A stretch of DNA of 64,000 bases, taken from the NCBI GenBank assembly GCA_036645575.1, contig JAVXNW010000001.1, positions 31,193-95,192 on the forward strand, written 5' to 3'. The translations under genes and the position numbers were made by a program. This document shows positions 33,527-41,664 of this stretch, piece after piece. The DNA is from JAVXNW01 sp036645575. Its GTDB lineage: Bacteria > Bacillota > Clostridia > Christensenellales > Aristaeellaceae. Under the pieces are notes generated by a model. It saw only the letters and a list, made by a program, of their open reading frames with translations, was not told the DNA's origin and did no database searches. How positions within the stretch are numbered: position 1 is the first letter of the stretch; the number at the start of each line of letters is the position of its first letter.

Positions 33527-34483
33527 CTATGGATCACAGCGATAAGGAGTATTCGCGCTGGACCCCTGTTTATCCTGCCGCGCGGGCGCTTCGAAAGGCG
33601 ATTCCTTGTCCTGCGTATACCAATTGTTGCGGTAGGTATTGGGGGTCATGTGCTCGTGCTGCTTAAAGAGGTTGATGAAATAGCTGGGGTTGCCCACGCC
33701 CACCTCGAGCGCGACCTCGCGAATGCTCTTGGGCGTCTCGCGCAACAGCTCCTTGGCCCGCGTCAGGCGCACAATCAGCAGGTATTCGTTGGGCGACAGG
33801 CCGATACAGCGCTTGAACAGCTTTTGAAAGTAGTACTTGTCCATCGCATAGCGCTGGCTTAAGTCGTCCAGCGTGATCTTGCTTGCGTAGTGCTCCGACA
33901 GGTAGATCCGCGCGCGATGCACGCACTCGGGCATGCTCGCCGCGTCCGCGCGCTTGCGCTCGATGCAGTCCGCCATGATGCCGGTCAGGATCGCGGACGC
34001 GCGCACGTCCGACGCCGCCGTCGCGCCCTGTTCATACAGCGAAAGCAGCTGGCGAATCGATGTGGCGACGCAATTGCCCGGCGCAAGCTCCGCGACCACG
34101 CTCCCGTTGTTGAGGCGCAAAAACTGCTCGTAATACCAGCGACTGTTGGCGCCGGTAAAATGAACCCACAAGATGTGCCAGCGCCCCGTGTCGGGCGATG
34201 TGCCGTAGCTCTGCGGATGCTCGCAGTCGATCCACATGATGCTGCCCGGCGTCACCTCGTAATCCTGCCCGCCATAGGAAAGATAGCCCTTTCCGGAGAG
34301 CACGTATTTGATCAGAAAGGAATCGAGCCCCTCGCGCCGGGTGAAGTAGCGCTCCCGCGCCGGGAAATCGCCCAGTTCCTGCACATAGATGAGCCCTTGG
34401 CGCGCCGAGACACTGGGCGTGACCGTGATCCAAGTGGAACCCTCGTCAAAATCCAGCGCGTATTGAAGCATGACCTTGCCCAT
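33527..34483 (-). CDS. AraC-family transcriptional regulator with cupin-like sensor domain
   Basis: This 318-residue regulator has an N-terminal AraC-ligand/cupin region (GKGYLSYGGQDYEVTPGSIMWIDCEHPQ begins the beta-barrel signature, here cited only in part). The C-terminal double helix-turn-helix includes ITLDDLSQRYAMDKYYFQKL and ELLRETPKSIREVALEVG, then PSYFINLFKQHEHMTPNTYR. It lies divergent from a rhamnose/AI-2-type ABC importer operon and probably controls it in response to the sugar. It is co-oriented with cobTSC 49 bp downstream. The ATG at 34483 follows AGGGGGG; a TTG three bases upstream is also in frame. Confidence 0.9.
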   Translation of the reverse strand: MGKVMLQYALDFDEGSTWITVTPSVSARQGLIYVQELGDFPARERYFTRREGLDSFLIKYVLSGKGYLSYGGQDYEVTPGSIMWIDCEHPQSYGTSPDTGRWHILWVHFTGANSRWYYEQFLRLNNGSVVAELAPGNCVATSIRQLLSLYEQGATAASDVRASAILTGIMADCIERKRADAASMPECVHRARIYLSEHYASKITLDDLSQRYAMDKYYFQKLFKRCIGLSPNEYLLIVRLTRAKELLRETPKSIREVALEVGVGNPSYFINLFKQHEHMTPNTYRNNWYTQDKESPFEAPARQDKQGSSANTPYRCDP

Positions 34484-34542
34484 CAAAATCCCCCCTTTTA
34501 AATAGATAACAAGATAATGATATTCAAAAACAATATAAAGTA

Positions 34543-34571
34543 TTGATTTTACAATGGTACTCCTTTATAAT
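34543..34571 (+). promoter_or_regulatory. Candidate promoter of the sugar ABC importer operon
   Basis: TTGATT and TATAAT are separated by 17 bp, leaving a leader of about 155 nt before the ATPase gene. Confidence 0.6.
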
Positions 34572-34587
34572 AAACGCATGGTGTTGT

Positions 34588-34631
34588 TTTTGCAAATGGA
34601 ATTGGTTAAAGTGTCGATTGAATTTGCTAAA
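34588..34631. promoter_or_regulatory. Inverted repeat in the importer leader, possible operator
   Basis: TTTTGCAAAT (34588-34597) and ATTTGCTAAA (34622-34631) are inverted repeats with one mismatch, 24 bp apart, downstream of the promoter. It could be a regulator site or a leader hairpin. Confidence 0.3.
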
Positions 34632-34731
34632 CGATTGCACGCCGCTTGTTTCAACGGCGAAAGGGACGAGGGCGACGAGCGCAATATCTTGTTGTTACAG
34701 GATTGAATCAGACGGGCAAAGGAGCATGAGG

Positions 34732-36231
34732 ATGGCGAAGATTCTGCTGGAGCTGCACAATATCTCCAAGACCTTTCCGGGCGTAAAGGCGCTGGAAGAT
34801 GTGCACTTTGCGCTGGAGGAGGGCGAGATTCACGCGCTGATGGGCGAAAACGGCGCGGGGAAATCCACCTTCATCAAGGTCATAACGGGCGTACACGCGC
34901 CGGACCCGGGCGGGCACATGCTGCTGGACGGCAAAGAAGTGCATTTCCAGAACCCGCGCGAGGCCGCCGCGGCAGGCATTGCGGCGATCTATCAGCACTT
35001 GGCGGCCTATCCCGACCTGAGCGTCGCCGAGAACATCTTTATGGGGCACGAGCGGACGACCGGCCCGTTCAAGCGGATCAACTGGCGCATCACCAACCGC
35101 ATGGCGCGGGAGCTGCTCGTGAGCCTGGGCTCTGAGATCAGCCCGACTGAGCGGATGGGCGTTTTGTCGGTTGCGCAGCAGCAGTTGGTCGAGATCGCCA
35201 AGGCGCTTTCGCAGAATGCGCGCGTGCTGATCATGGACGAGCCGACGGCGGCGCTGTCCAAGCGCGAGAGCGAGGACCTCTATGGCATCGTGCGCAAATT
35301 GCGCGATCAGGGAACGTCTGTCATCTTAATCAGCCACCGCTTTGAGGACATGTACAAGCTGGCCGACCGCGTGACGGTATTGCGCGACGCGAAGTACATC
35401 GGGACTTGGCCGGTGGACGGCGTGTCAAACGACTTGCTGGTCAAGCACATGGTGGGTCGTTCAATCGACCAGTTCTTTCCGCACAAGAAAGCGGTGCCGG
35501 GAAAAGAGCTGTTGCGCGCGGAAAATCTTTCGCGAACCGGGTATTTTCGCGGCGTCAATTTTACGCTGCACGCAGGGGAGATCGTGGGGCTGACCGGCCT
35601 TGTGGGCGCCGGGCGCACCGAAGTGGTCGAGGCGCTGTGCGGCGTGACCAAATTGACCGGCGGCAGCATTTATTTGGAGGGAACGCCGGTCGTGCTGGAC
35701 AGCCCCAACAAGTCGATGAAGCTGGGCGTGGGGCTGCTCCCCGAGGATCGGCAAAAGCAGGCGCTCCTGCTCCCGTGGTCTATCGGCAAAAACATCACGC
35801 TGCCCACGCTGGACAAGTTTAAAAAGCATGGACTGCTCAGCGCCAAGGCGGAGCGCCAGGAAGCCGACACATTGGCTAAAAAACTGTCGGTCAAGGCCAC
35901 CACGACAGAGGAGAGCGCGGAATCGCTCTCAGGCGGCAATCAGCAAAAGGTGGTCGTCGCCAAGCTCCTGTCAGGCAATACCAAGGTGCTGATCATGGAC
36001 GAGCCCACCAAGGGCGTGGACGTGGGCAGCAAGGCCGCCATCTATCAGATCATGTGCGACCTGACCGCGCAGGGATATGGCATTTTGATGGTCTCCTCCG
36101 AAATGCCGGAGGTCACCAACATGTGCGACCGCATACTGGTCATGCGCGAGGGACATCTTTCGGCGGAGTTTACCCACGCCGACGTCTCGCCCGAGGCCAT
36201 ATTGACGGCCGCAATGCCGCTTGACAAGTAG
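34732..36231 (+). CDS. Sugar ABC importer, duplicated ATP-binding subunit (rhamnose/AI-2 type)
   Basis: The 499-residue product has two fused ABC domains, typical of CUT2 importers. The first has Walker A GENGAGKS, a signature region LSVAQQQLVEIAKAL and Walker B VLIMDEPTAAL. The second has a degenerate P-loop (GLVGAGRTEVVEAL), LSGGNQQKVVVAKLL and VLIMDEPTKGVDVG. The loop IYQHLAAYPDLSVAENIF resembles rhamnose transporter ATPases. It energises uptake through the two permeases encoded next. The ATG at 34732 is preferred over one six bases upstream because GGAG then has proper spacing. Confidence 0.9.
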   Translation: MAKILLELHNISKTFPGVKALEDVHFALEEGEIHALMGENGAGKSTFIKVITGVHAPDPGGHMLLDGKEVHFQNPREAAAAGIAAIYQHLAAYPDLSVAENIFMGHERTTGPFKRINWRITNRMARELLVSLGSEISPTERMGVLSVAQQQLVEIAKALSQNARVLIMDEPTAALSKRESEDLYGIVRKLRDQGTSVILISHRFEDMYKLADRVTVLRDAKYIGTWPVDGVSNDLLVKHMVGRSIDQFFPHKKAVPGKELLRAENLSRTGYFRGVNFTLHAGEIVGLTGLVGAGRTEVVEALCGVTKLTGGSIYLEGTPVVLDSPNKSMKLGVGLLPEDRQKQALLLPWSIGKNITLPTLDKFKKHGLLSAKAERQEADTLAKKLSVKATTTEESAESLSGGNQQKVVVAKLLSGNTKVLIMDEPTKGVDVGSKAAIYQIMCDLTAQGYGILMVSSEMPEVTNMCDRILVMREGHLSAEFTHADVSPEAILTAAMPLDK

Positions 36232-36276
36232 CCGCTTGGCCGCCTGACAAGTGAGTTTAAAAGGGAGGATCTGCCC

Positions 36277-37350
36277 ATGCAAAAGGGGAAGACGCGGATG
36301 CCCGTATATGCGCTGCTGATCAAATACCGCGAGATCGGCCTCATCTGTATACTGGCGCTGCTGGTGTTGGTCGTTGGGCTGCGCAACCCTTCGTTTGCCG
36401 CGCCGAGCAATCTCTTGTTCATCTTAGAGGACACCTCGATCATGGCGATACTGGCGTTTGGCATGATGTGCATTCTGCTGGTTGGTTCAATCGATATTTC
36501 CATCGCGGCGATCATGGCCTTTTCCGCGATGACGGTGGGCATCATCATGCGCGGTATGCTCTCTGAAGTCGAGGTCAAGACGATGATCGACGGGGTCGAG
36601 CAGATTGAGACCATTCGACAAAGCCTGCCCGTTGGCCTGCTGGTGGCCATCGGAATCGGCGTTGGCGCGGTGATCGGGCTGATCAACGGCGTGGTGATCG
36701 CCTACGGAAACGTGCTGCCGATCGTCACGACGCTCGGGATGCAGTACATCGTCTACGGCGCGTGTCACGTCATCAGCGGCAGTCAAGCGGTCTACAAAAA
36801 GGATATGTCGGAGGCCTTTGTGCAGTTTACCCGCGTGGAGCCGCTGGGCATAGACCTCAAGATTTGGATCATGGCGGCGGTGTTTTTGCTGCTCTACCTG
36901 TTTATCACCTACATGCGCACCGGCCGCAACCTCTACGCGGTCGGCTCTAACCGCGAGGCCGCCGAGATGCGCGGCATTCCAGTCAATCGCCGCATCGTGC
37001 TGGCGCACGTCATCATGGGCGCGCTGGCGGGGCTGGCGGGGCTCATGTACGCCTCCCACGACACCAAGATCACCCAAGACATGGCCATGGGCTATGAAAT
37101 GTACGTGATCGCCGCCTGCGTCATTGGCGGCGTGTCGGTGACGGGCGGGTCGGGCAAGATCACCGGCGTGCTCCTGGGCGCGCTGACCATTGGCGTCATC
37201 AACAACGGCCTTACGATGATGCGGCTCACCGGCAACTCCGAGTTCTGGAAAAAGGCGATTCAGGGCGCGCTCATCTTGGGCGCGGTCGTCTCAAATGTGG
37301 TGTTACAGCGCATCATGGACAAGCAGAACCTGAGAAGGAGGAACATTTGA
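36277..37350 (+). CDS. Sugar ABC importer permease 1 (CUT2, rhamnose/AI-2 type)
   Basis: This 357-residue permease has about eight to ten membrane segments. Typical CUT2 features are LVGSIDISIAAIMAFSAM, GLINGVVIAYGNVLPIVTTLG and the cytoplasmic coupling stretch AVGSNREAAEMRGIPV. A charged loop of about 25 residues after the third segment is longer than usual. It forms a heterodimer with the next gene product; two different permease genes are characteristic of rhamnose (RhaP/RhaQ) and AI-2 (LsrC/LsrD) systems. AAAGGGAGG precedes the ATG, and the next gene starts one base after its stop. Confidence 0.9.
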   Translation: MQKGKTRMPVYALLIKYREIGLICILALLVLVVGLRNPSFAAPSNLLFILEDTSIMAILAFGMMCILLVGSIDISIAAIMAFSAMTVGIIMRGMLSEVEVKTMIDGVEQIETIRQSLPVGLLVAIGIGVGAVIGLINGVVIAYGNVLPIVTTLGMQYIVYGACHVISGSQAVYKKDMSEAFVQFTRVEPLGIDLKIWIMAAVFLLLYLFITYMRTGRNLYAVGSNREAAEMRGIPVNRRIVLAHVIMGALAGLAGLMYASHDTKITQDMAMGYEMYVIAACVIGGVSVTGGSGKITGVLLGALTIGVINNGLTMMRLTGNSEFWKKAIQGALILGAVVSNVVLQRIMDKQNLRRRNI

Positions 37351-37351
37351 G

Positions 37352-38398
37352 ATGTCCAAACGCAAAAAGTTTACCGACTACATCCCCGCGTTTTTAAAGC
37401 GCTGGGAATGGCTGCTTGTCGCGCTGGTCGTCCTCGTGTACGCCTTCTTTTCAAGCAAGTTGCCGGACGTCTACACGCTGCCCAAGATGCTCAACCAGAC
37501 GCGCGTGTACATGGTGGACGTAGGGTTTATGGCGCTAGGGATGATGCTGGTGTTGGCGCTTGGCGACATCGACATCTCCATTGCGTCGATTGTCGGGCTG
37601 TCGGGCACCGTCATGGCGACGACCTACAATGGGGGAAACGGCCTGCCGTTTGGCGTGTCGATTGTGCTCATGCTGTTGGTTGGCGCGGTTTGCGGGCTGA
37701 TCAACGGGTTCTTGGTCACGCGGTTTAAGGAATTGTTCCCGATGATCATCACGCTGTCCACGCAGACGCTCTATCGGGGCATTGCCTACATCATCTTAAA
37801 GGACCAGTCGTCCGGGTCGTTCCCGAGCTGGTTTTCCAAAGACCTGGGCTACGGCTCGGTCAACGTCTTTGGCCTGGAGGCCCCGCTGATGCTCGTGTGC
37901 CTGCTTGTGACGATTCCGTTCTTCTTTGTTTGGATTCACAAGACCACTTGGGGGCGTCGGCTGTTCGCGACCGGCACCAACATCACCGCCTCGCGCTATT
38001 CGGGCGTTCAAACCGACCGAATCAAGCTGACGGTGTTCATGCTCAATGGGCTTTTCGCCGCGGTGGGCGGGTTTTTCCTGATCGCCCGAACCGGCTCGGT
38101 CAAGTACACGATCGGAACCGGCTATGAGATGCAGGCGATCGCCATTGCGGTGTTGGGCGGCGCGTCCACCGCCGGGGGCAAGGGCAGCGTGATCGGCGTA
38201 TTCCTGTCGCTGCTTCTGATGACCTGCCTCAAAAACGGCCTGATGATCCTGTACAACGACGCGTTTATCCTGAATCTCGCGATCGGGGTATTGCTGATTG
38301 CGATCGTGCTCATCCCCAACGTGGTGAACGCGCTGCGCGACAAGCGCCAAGTCAGCAGGCGTTCCGCAACGCAGCTGGTCGATTCCGGCAGGGCGTAG
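37352..38398 (+). CDS. Sugar ABC importer permease 2 (CUT2, rhamnose/AI-2 type)
   Basis: This 348-residue permease has about nine to ten membrane segments. It carries the paired CUT2 signatures LALGDIDISIASIVGLSG, GLINGFLVTRFKELFPMIITLS and FATGTNITASRYSGVQTDRIK. AAGGAGG within the end of the previous gene serves as ribosome site, so translation is coupled. Together with permease 1 it forms the membrane channel for the sugar delivered by the binding protein encoded next. Confidence 0.9.
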   Translation: MSKRKKFTDYIPAFLKRWEWLLVALVVLVYAFFSSKLPDVYTLPKMLNQTRVYMVDVGFMALGMMLVLALGDIDISIASIVGLSGTVMATTYNGGNGLPFGVSIVLMLLVGAVCGLINGFLVTRFKELFPMIITLSTQTLYRGIAYIILKDQSSGSFPSWFSKDLGYGSVNVFGLEAPLMLVCLLVTIPFFFVWIHKTTWGRRLFATGTNITASRYSGVQTDRIKLTVFMLNGLFAAVGGFFLIARTGSVKYTIGTGYEMQAIAIAVLGGASTAGGKGSVIGVFLSLLLMTCLKNGLMILYNDAFILNLAIGVLLIAIVLIPNVVNALRDKRQVSRRSATQLVDSGRA

Positions 38399-38471
38399 CG
38401 CCCATTTCCCATGGTTCCGGCAGGGAACATCCCTGTTGAAATACTCATTATTATAAGGAGGAATTGATTCT

Positions 38472-39476
38472 ATGCGTAAGATCCTGTCTATGCTTCTGGT
38501 GCTCATGCTGGTGCTGGGCGCGCTTCCGGCGATGGCGGAAGCCCCGATCAAGCTCGGTGTCGTCTACAAACAGACCGGCAACCCCTTCTTCCAGGCGGCA
38601 GTCAGAGGGTTTGAAGAGGCGCAAGGCGAATTGGGCTTTGAGTTCGTGCACAACGGCCCCGCCGATTCCTCGAACGAAGGACAGATCCAGATCATCGAAG
38701 GCTTCATTCAGCAGGAAGTGGATGCCATCGCGATTTCCGCCAACGACGCCGCGGGCGTTGTGAGCGTGTTGCAGTCCGCCATGGAAAAGGGCATCAAGGT
38801 CATTTCCTTTGACTCCGCAGTCAGCAAGGAAGGCCGCAACCTGAACATCGATCCGTCGATCGCCGAGAACATCGGCCGCGTCCAGGTCGAAGAGATCGCA
38901 AAGCAGATCGGTGGCAAGGGTCAGATCGCCGTCTTGTCTGCCGCCGCGACGATGGACAACCAGAACACCTGGATCGAGTTCATGAAGAAAGAACTCGAAA
39001 AAGACGCCTACAAGGACATCGAGCTGGTGACCGTCGTGTACGGCGACGACCTGACCGACAAGTCCTACCAGGAGATGCAGGGCCTGATCAACTCCTATCC
39101 CGAGCTGAAGGGCGTCATTTCCCCCACCACCGTGGGCATCGCGGCGGCGGCGGTCTGCATCAAGGACAACGACCTTACCGGCAAGATCAAGCTGACCGGT
39201 CTGGGCCTGCCCAGCGAGATGGCGGAAGCCATCAAGGACGGCGTGTGCGAAGGCATGTACCTGTGGAACCCCATTGACATGGGCTATTGCGCGTCCTACG
39301 CGGCAGTGGCCATGGTCAAGGGCGAGATCACCGGCGCGGCTGGCGAGAAGTTCGAAGCGGGCCGTCTGGGCACGCAGGAGATCTTTGACGACGGCAACGG
39401 CGGCACCTTCTCGATCGTTGGCGACCCGTTCTGCTTCACCGCCGAGAACATCGACGAGTGGAAGGAAGTCTATTAA
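38472..39476 (+). CDS. Periplasmic-type sugar-binding protein (RhaS/LsrB-like) of the ABC importer
   Basis: The 334-residue product has a signal peptide (about 1-22) and a type I binding-protein fold. The segments VTVVYGDDLTDKSYQEMQGL, ISPTTVGIAAAA, GLGLPSEMAEAIKDG and LWNPIDMGYCASY closely follow the RhaS/LsrB group, which binds L-rhamnose or AI-2. I see no lipobox Cys, which is odd for a Gram-positive binding protein, since these are usually lipoproteins. It may be retained some other way or in a thick wall. AAGGAGG precedes the ATG and a very strong terminator follows. Confidence 0.9.
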   Translation: MRKILSMLLVLMLVLGALPAMAEAPIKLGVVYKQTGNPFFQAAVRGFEEAQGELGFEFVHNGPADSSNEGQIQIIEGFIQQEVDAIAISANDAAGVVSVLQSAMEKGIKVISFDSAVSKEGRNLNIDPSIAENIGRVQVEEIAKQIGGKGQIAVLSAAATMDNQNTWIEFMKKELEKDAYKDIELVTVVYGDDLTDKSYQEMQGLINSYPELKGVISPTTVGIAAAAVCIKDNDLTGKIKLTGLGLPSEMAEAIKDGVCEGMYLWNPIDMGYCASYAAVAMVKGEITGAAGEKFEAGRLGTQEIFDDGNGGTFSIVGDPFCFTAENIDEWKEVY

Positions 39477-39497
39477 GCCAATCGGCGCTAGCGCCTA

Positions 39498-39540
39498 AAA
39501 ACGCGTGGCGGGCGGGATTTTCCCGCCCGCCACGCGTTTT
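39498..39540 (+). terminator. Very strong hairpin after the importer operon
   Basis: Two perfectly complementary 20-bp arms (39498-39517, 39521-39540) enclose a TTT loop. The stem ends in AAAA/TTTT, so it works as a terminator on both strands. Copies of GGCGCTAGCGC flank it on both sides. Confidence 0.88.
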
Positions 39541-39584
39541 GGGCGCTAGCGCGGGTAAATTTTTGACTTTGCGTGGGGGAGGGC

Positions 39585-39613
39585 TTGACGGATTGAAGGG
39601 GTTATGCTATAAT
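39585..39613 (+). promoter_or_regulatory. Sigma-A promoter of infC-rpmI-rplT
   Basis: TTGACG, 17-bp spacer and consensus TATAAT. The leader to the infC start is about 180 nt, long enough for the L20-type control region. Confidence 0.82.
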
Positions 39614-39618
39614 TCATG

Positions 39619-39741
39619 AGTAAAGCAGGAGCAACCGCTTCTCACCCTGCGGCATTGCCAGCATGGGTTGCCATTAGAATCTGTCGTTGAGGCGGGTTTT
39701 CATTGCATGAGAGCGGCGATTTTGCGCCGCTTTTTCTTTTT
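39619..39741 (+). ncRNA. L20-type leader (ribosomal protein autoregulation, transcription attenuation)
   Basis: The leader upstream of infC begins with an AGCAACCGCTTCTCACC stretch typical of Firmicute infC leaders. It contains GC-rich paired segments and ends in an intrinsic terminator (39712-39741). In Firmicutes, L20 binding to this leader causes premature termination, coupling infC-rpmI-rplT expression to free L20. I recognise it by position, sequence opening and terminator, not by a covariance search. Confidence 0.7.
39712..39741 (+). terminator. Attenuator terminator in the infC leader
   Basis: AGCGGCG pairs with CGCCGCT, followed by a TTTTCTTTTT run, 60 bp upstream of the infC start. 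Confidence 0.85.
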
Positions 39742-39800
39742 GTTCTGGTTTGCCCGCGTGCGAGCCACCCCGGAGGCAATTTTATGGGAGGTGCATCGGT

Positions 39801-40316
39801 ATTAACGATCTGATGATTAATGAGGAAATCCGCGACCGCGAGGTTCGATTGATTGACCAAAACGGCGAACAGCTTGGCGTGGTGCTGCTGAAGCAGGCGA
39901 TGGATATGGCCGAGGAGAAGCAGTTGGATCTGGTGAAGATCGCGCCGCAGGCTCGTCCGCCCGTATGCAAGTTCATGGATTATGGCAAATATCGCTTCGA
40001 ACAGTCCAAGCGTGAACGTGAGATTCGCAAGAATCAAAAGATCATCACCATCAAGGAAGTTCGTCTTTCTGCCACCATTGAGGATCACGACGTGGATGTC
40101 AAGTTCAAAAACGCGGTGAAGTTCTTGCAGGACGGCGACAAGGTGAAGGTGACTATCCGATTCCGCGGCCGACAGATCACGCACTCCGAAATTGGCCTTG
40201 AGGTCATGAAGGACTTTGCGGAGCGGATCAAAGAGGTTGGCATTGTGGAGCGCCGCCCATTGATTGAAGGGCGAAACATGACGATGATCGTCGCGCCCAA
40301 GGACAAAGACCTGTAA
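39801..40316 (+). CDS. infC: Translation initiation factor IF-3 (AUU start)
   Basis: This 171-residue factor binds the 30S subunit, checks start-codon pairing and prevents early 50S joining. The N-domain has MINEEIRDREVRLIDQNGEQ and the C-domain IKEVRLSATIEDHDVDVK and FRGRQITHSEIG. I place the start at ATT (39801), read as fMet. GGGAGGTG lies seven bases upstream, and the family's N-terminus (NDLMINEEIR) begins there. The next ATG is four codons in and poorly placed. An AUU start is a conserved autoregulatory feature of infC, since IF-3 itself discriminates against it. Confidence 0.95.
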   Translation: MNDLMINEEIRDREVRLIDQNGEQLGVVLLKQAMDMAEEKQLDLVKIAPQARPPVCKFMDYGKYRFEQSKREREIRKNQKIITIKEVRLSATIEDHDVDVKFKNAVKFLQDGDKVKVTIRFRGRQITHSEIGLEVMKDFAERIKEVGIVERRPLIEGRNMTMIVAPKDKDL

Positions 40317-40375
40317 GATTGCGTCAAGCGATCTGCCAGAAGATAACCCACCCAGGATGAGAGGAGGACTACCCC

Positions 40376-40573
40376 ATGCCTAAGCAAAAAACACATCGTG
40401 GCGCTGCCAAGCGTCTGACGCTCACCAAGACCGGAAAGGTCAAGCGCGCGCAGGCCTACAAGAGCCACCTTCTGACCAAGAAAACCACCAAGCGCACGCG
40501 CAACCTGCGCAAGGCCGAATACCTGTGCACAGGTGATGCCAAAGTAATGAAGAAACTCATTCCGTATAAGTAA
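40376..40573 (+). CDS. rpmI: 50S ribosomal protein L35
   Basis: This is a 65-residue, highly basic protein with the L35 opening [13 protein letters not shown] and the [15 protein letters not shown] stretch. GAGAGGAGGAC lies upstream of the ATG. It is second in the infC-rpmI-rplT operon. Confidence 0.98.
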   Translation: MPKQKTHRGAAKRLTLTKTGKVKRAQAYKSHLLTKKTTKRTRNLRKAEYLCTGDAKVMKKLIPYK

Positions 40574-40588
40574 GGAGGCGAATCAATC

Positions 40589-40948
40589 ATGGCAAGAGTT
40601 AAGAGGGCTGTCAACGCCCTGAAGAAGCGTCGCAAAGTATTTAAACTGTCCAAGGGCTATTTCGGCGCCAAGTCGAAGCAGTACCGCGCCGCCAGCGAGC
40701 AGGTTCGCCGCTCCCTGCGCTATGCGTTCATCGGCCGCAAGCTGAAAAAGCGCACCTTCCGTCGTCTGTGGATCGCCCGTATCAACGCGGCGGCCCGTGC
40801 AAACGGCCTGAGCTATTCCCGTATGATGAACGGCCTGAAGGTGGCCGGCGTGACGATCAACCGCAAGCTCCTCTCCGAGCTCGCGATCAGCGATGCCGCC
40901 GCGTTTGCCCAGCTTGCTGAAACCGCGAAGGCTGCGGTCGCGAAATAA
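40589..40948 (+). CDS. rplT: 50S ribosomal protein L20
   Basis: This 119-residue protein is an assembly factor for the 50S subunit and, in this operon, the expected autorepressor acting on the leader. It contains [17 protein letters not shown] and [19 protein letters not shown], both characteristic of L20. AAGGAGGCG precedes the ATG. A terminator follows immediately. Confidence 0.98.
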   Translation: MARVKRAVNALKKRRKVFKLSKGYFGAKSKQYRAASEQVRRSLRYAFIGRKLKKRTFRRLWIARINAAARANGLSYSRMMNGLKVAGVTINRKLLSELAISDAAAFAQLAETAKAAVAK

Positions 40949-40961
40949 TGGCATTCAAAAA

Positions 40962-40988
40962 ACTCCCCGCAATCGCGGGGAATTTTTA
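40962..40988 (+). terminator. Intrinsic terminator after rplT
   Basis: CCCCGC-AATC-GCGGGG followed by AATTTTTATT, 14 bp after the rplT stop. Confidence 0.9.
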
Positions 40989-41022
40989 TTAGGGAAGCGC
41001 ACGGATGATGGGAGGGATCGTG

Positions 41023-41664
41023 GTGAATCGCATCGAACAACTGGTCAGGCAGGCCAAGAAGCCTGTCGCGCTGACCGGCGCGGGCATCTCCGCCCCGTCG
41101 GGCATTCCGACCTTTGAGGGCAGCTATCTTGGAAAGCCCATTCGCGACTATTTGTCCCGCGACTTTTTTGAGGCGCATCCGACGGATTTTTTCGATCTCT
41201 ACTGCGACATGGTCGACTGGTGCGCAAAGCCGGTCAATCAAGCGCACTTGGCGCTTGCCGATTGGGGCCTCCCGATCATCACCCAGAACATCGACGGCCT
41301 GCACCACAAGGCGGGCGGCGCGGGGGAGAAACTGGAACTGCACGGAACGCTCCGCCACGTCGTGTGCCGCAAGTGCGGGAAGACCATGCCCGCCGATCGC
41401 TTTGCCCGCGCCTACCGGGAGAGCGGAAACATGCGCTGCCCGTGCGGCGCGCGCTGGGACACCGACGTGGTGCTCTACGGCGATCCGGTTCACGCGATCG
41501 ACCGGGCGTGGCAACTCGCGGAAAAATGCGACCTGATGCTGGTGGTCGGAACCTCGCTCACCACCTATCCGGCGGCGGCGCTTCCGGAAGTCGCGCGCGC
41601 GGGCGGCGCGCAGATCATCATGGCCAATGACGACTGCATTGCGCAGTTGACGCAGGAGGGGTAA
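41023..41664 (+). CDS. SIR2-family NAD-dependent protein deacylase (sirtuin)
   Basis: The 213-residue sirtuin has the NAD-binding motifs ALTGAGISAPSGIPTF, TQNIDGLHHKAGG and VVGTSLTTYPAA. The catalytic His lies in LELHGTLR, and a zinc site is formed by CRKC and CPCG. It removes acyl groups from lysines using NAD. I chose the second GTG at 41023, six bases after GGGAGGG; two in-frame ATGs at 41005 and 41008 lie at or before the ribosome site and are less likely. It is followed directly by a HAD hydrolase gene. Confidence 0.92.
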   Translation: MNRIEQLVRQAKKPVALTGAGISAPSGIPTFEGSYLGKPIRDYLSRDFFEAHPTDFFDLYCDMVDWCAKPVNQAHLALADWGLPIITQNIDGLHHKAGGAGEKLELHGTLRHVVCRKCGKTMPADRFARAYRESGNMRCPCGARWDTDVVLYGDPVHAIDRAWQLAEKCDLMLVVGTSLTTYPAAALPEVARAGGAQIIMANDDCIAQLTQEG

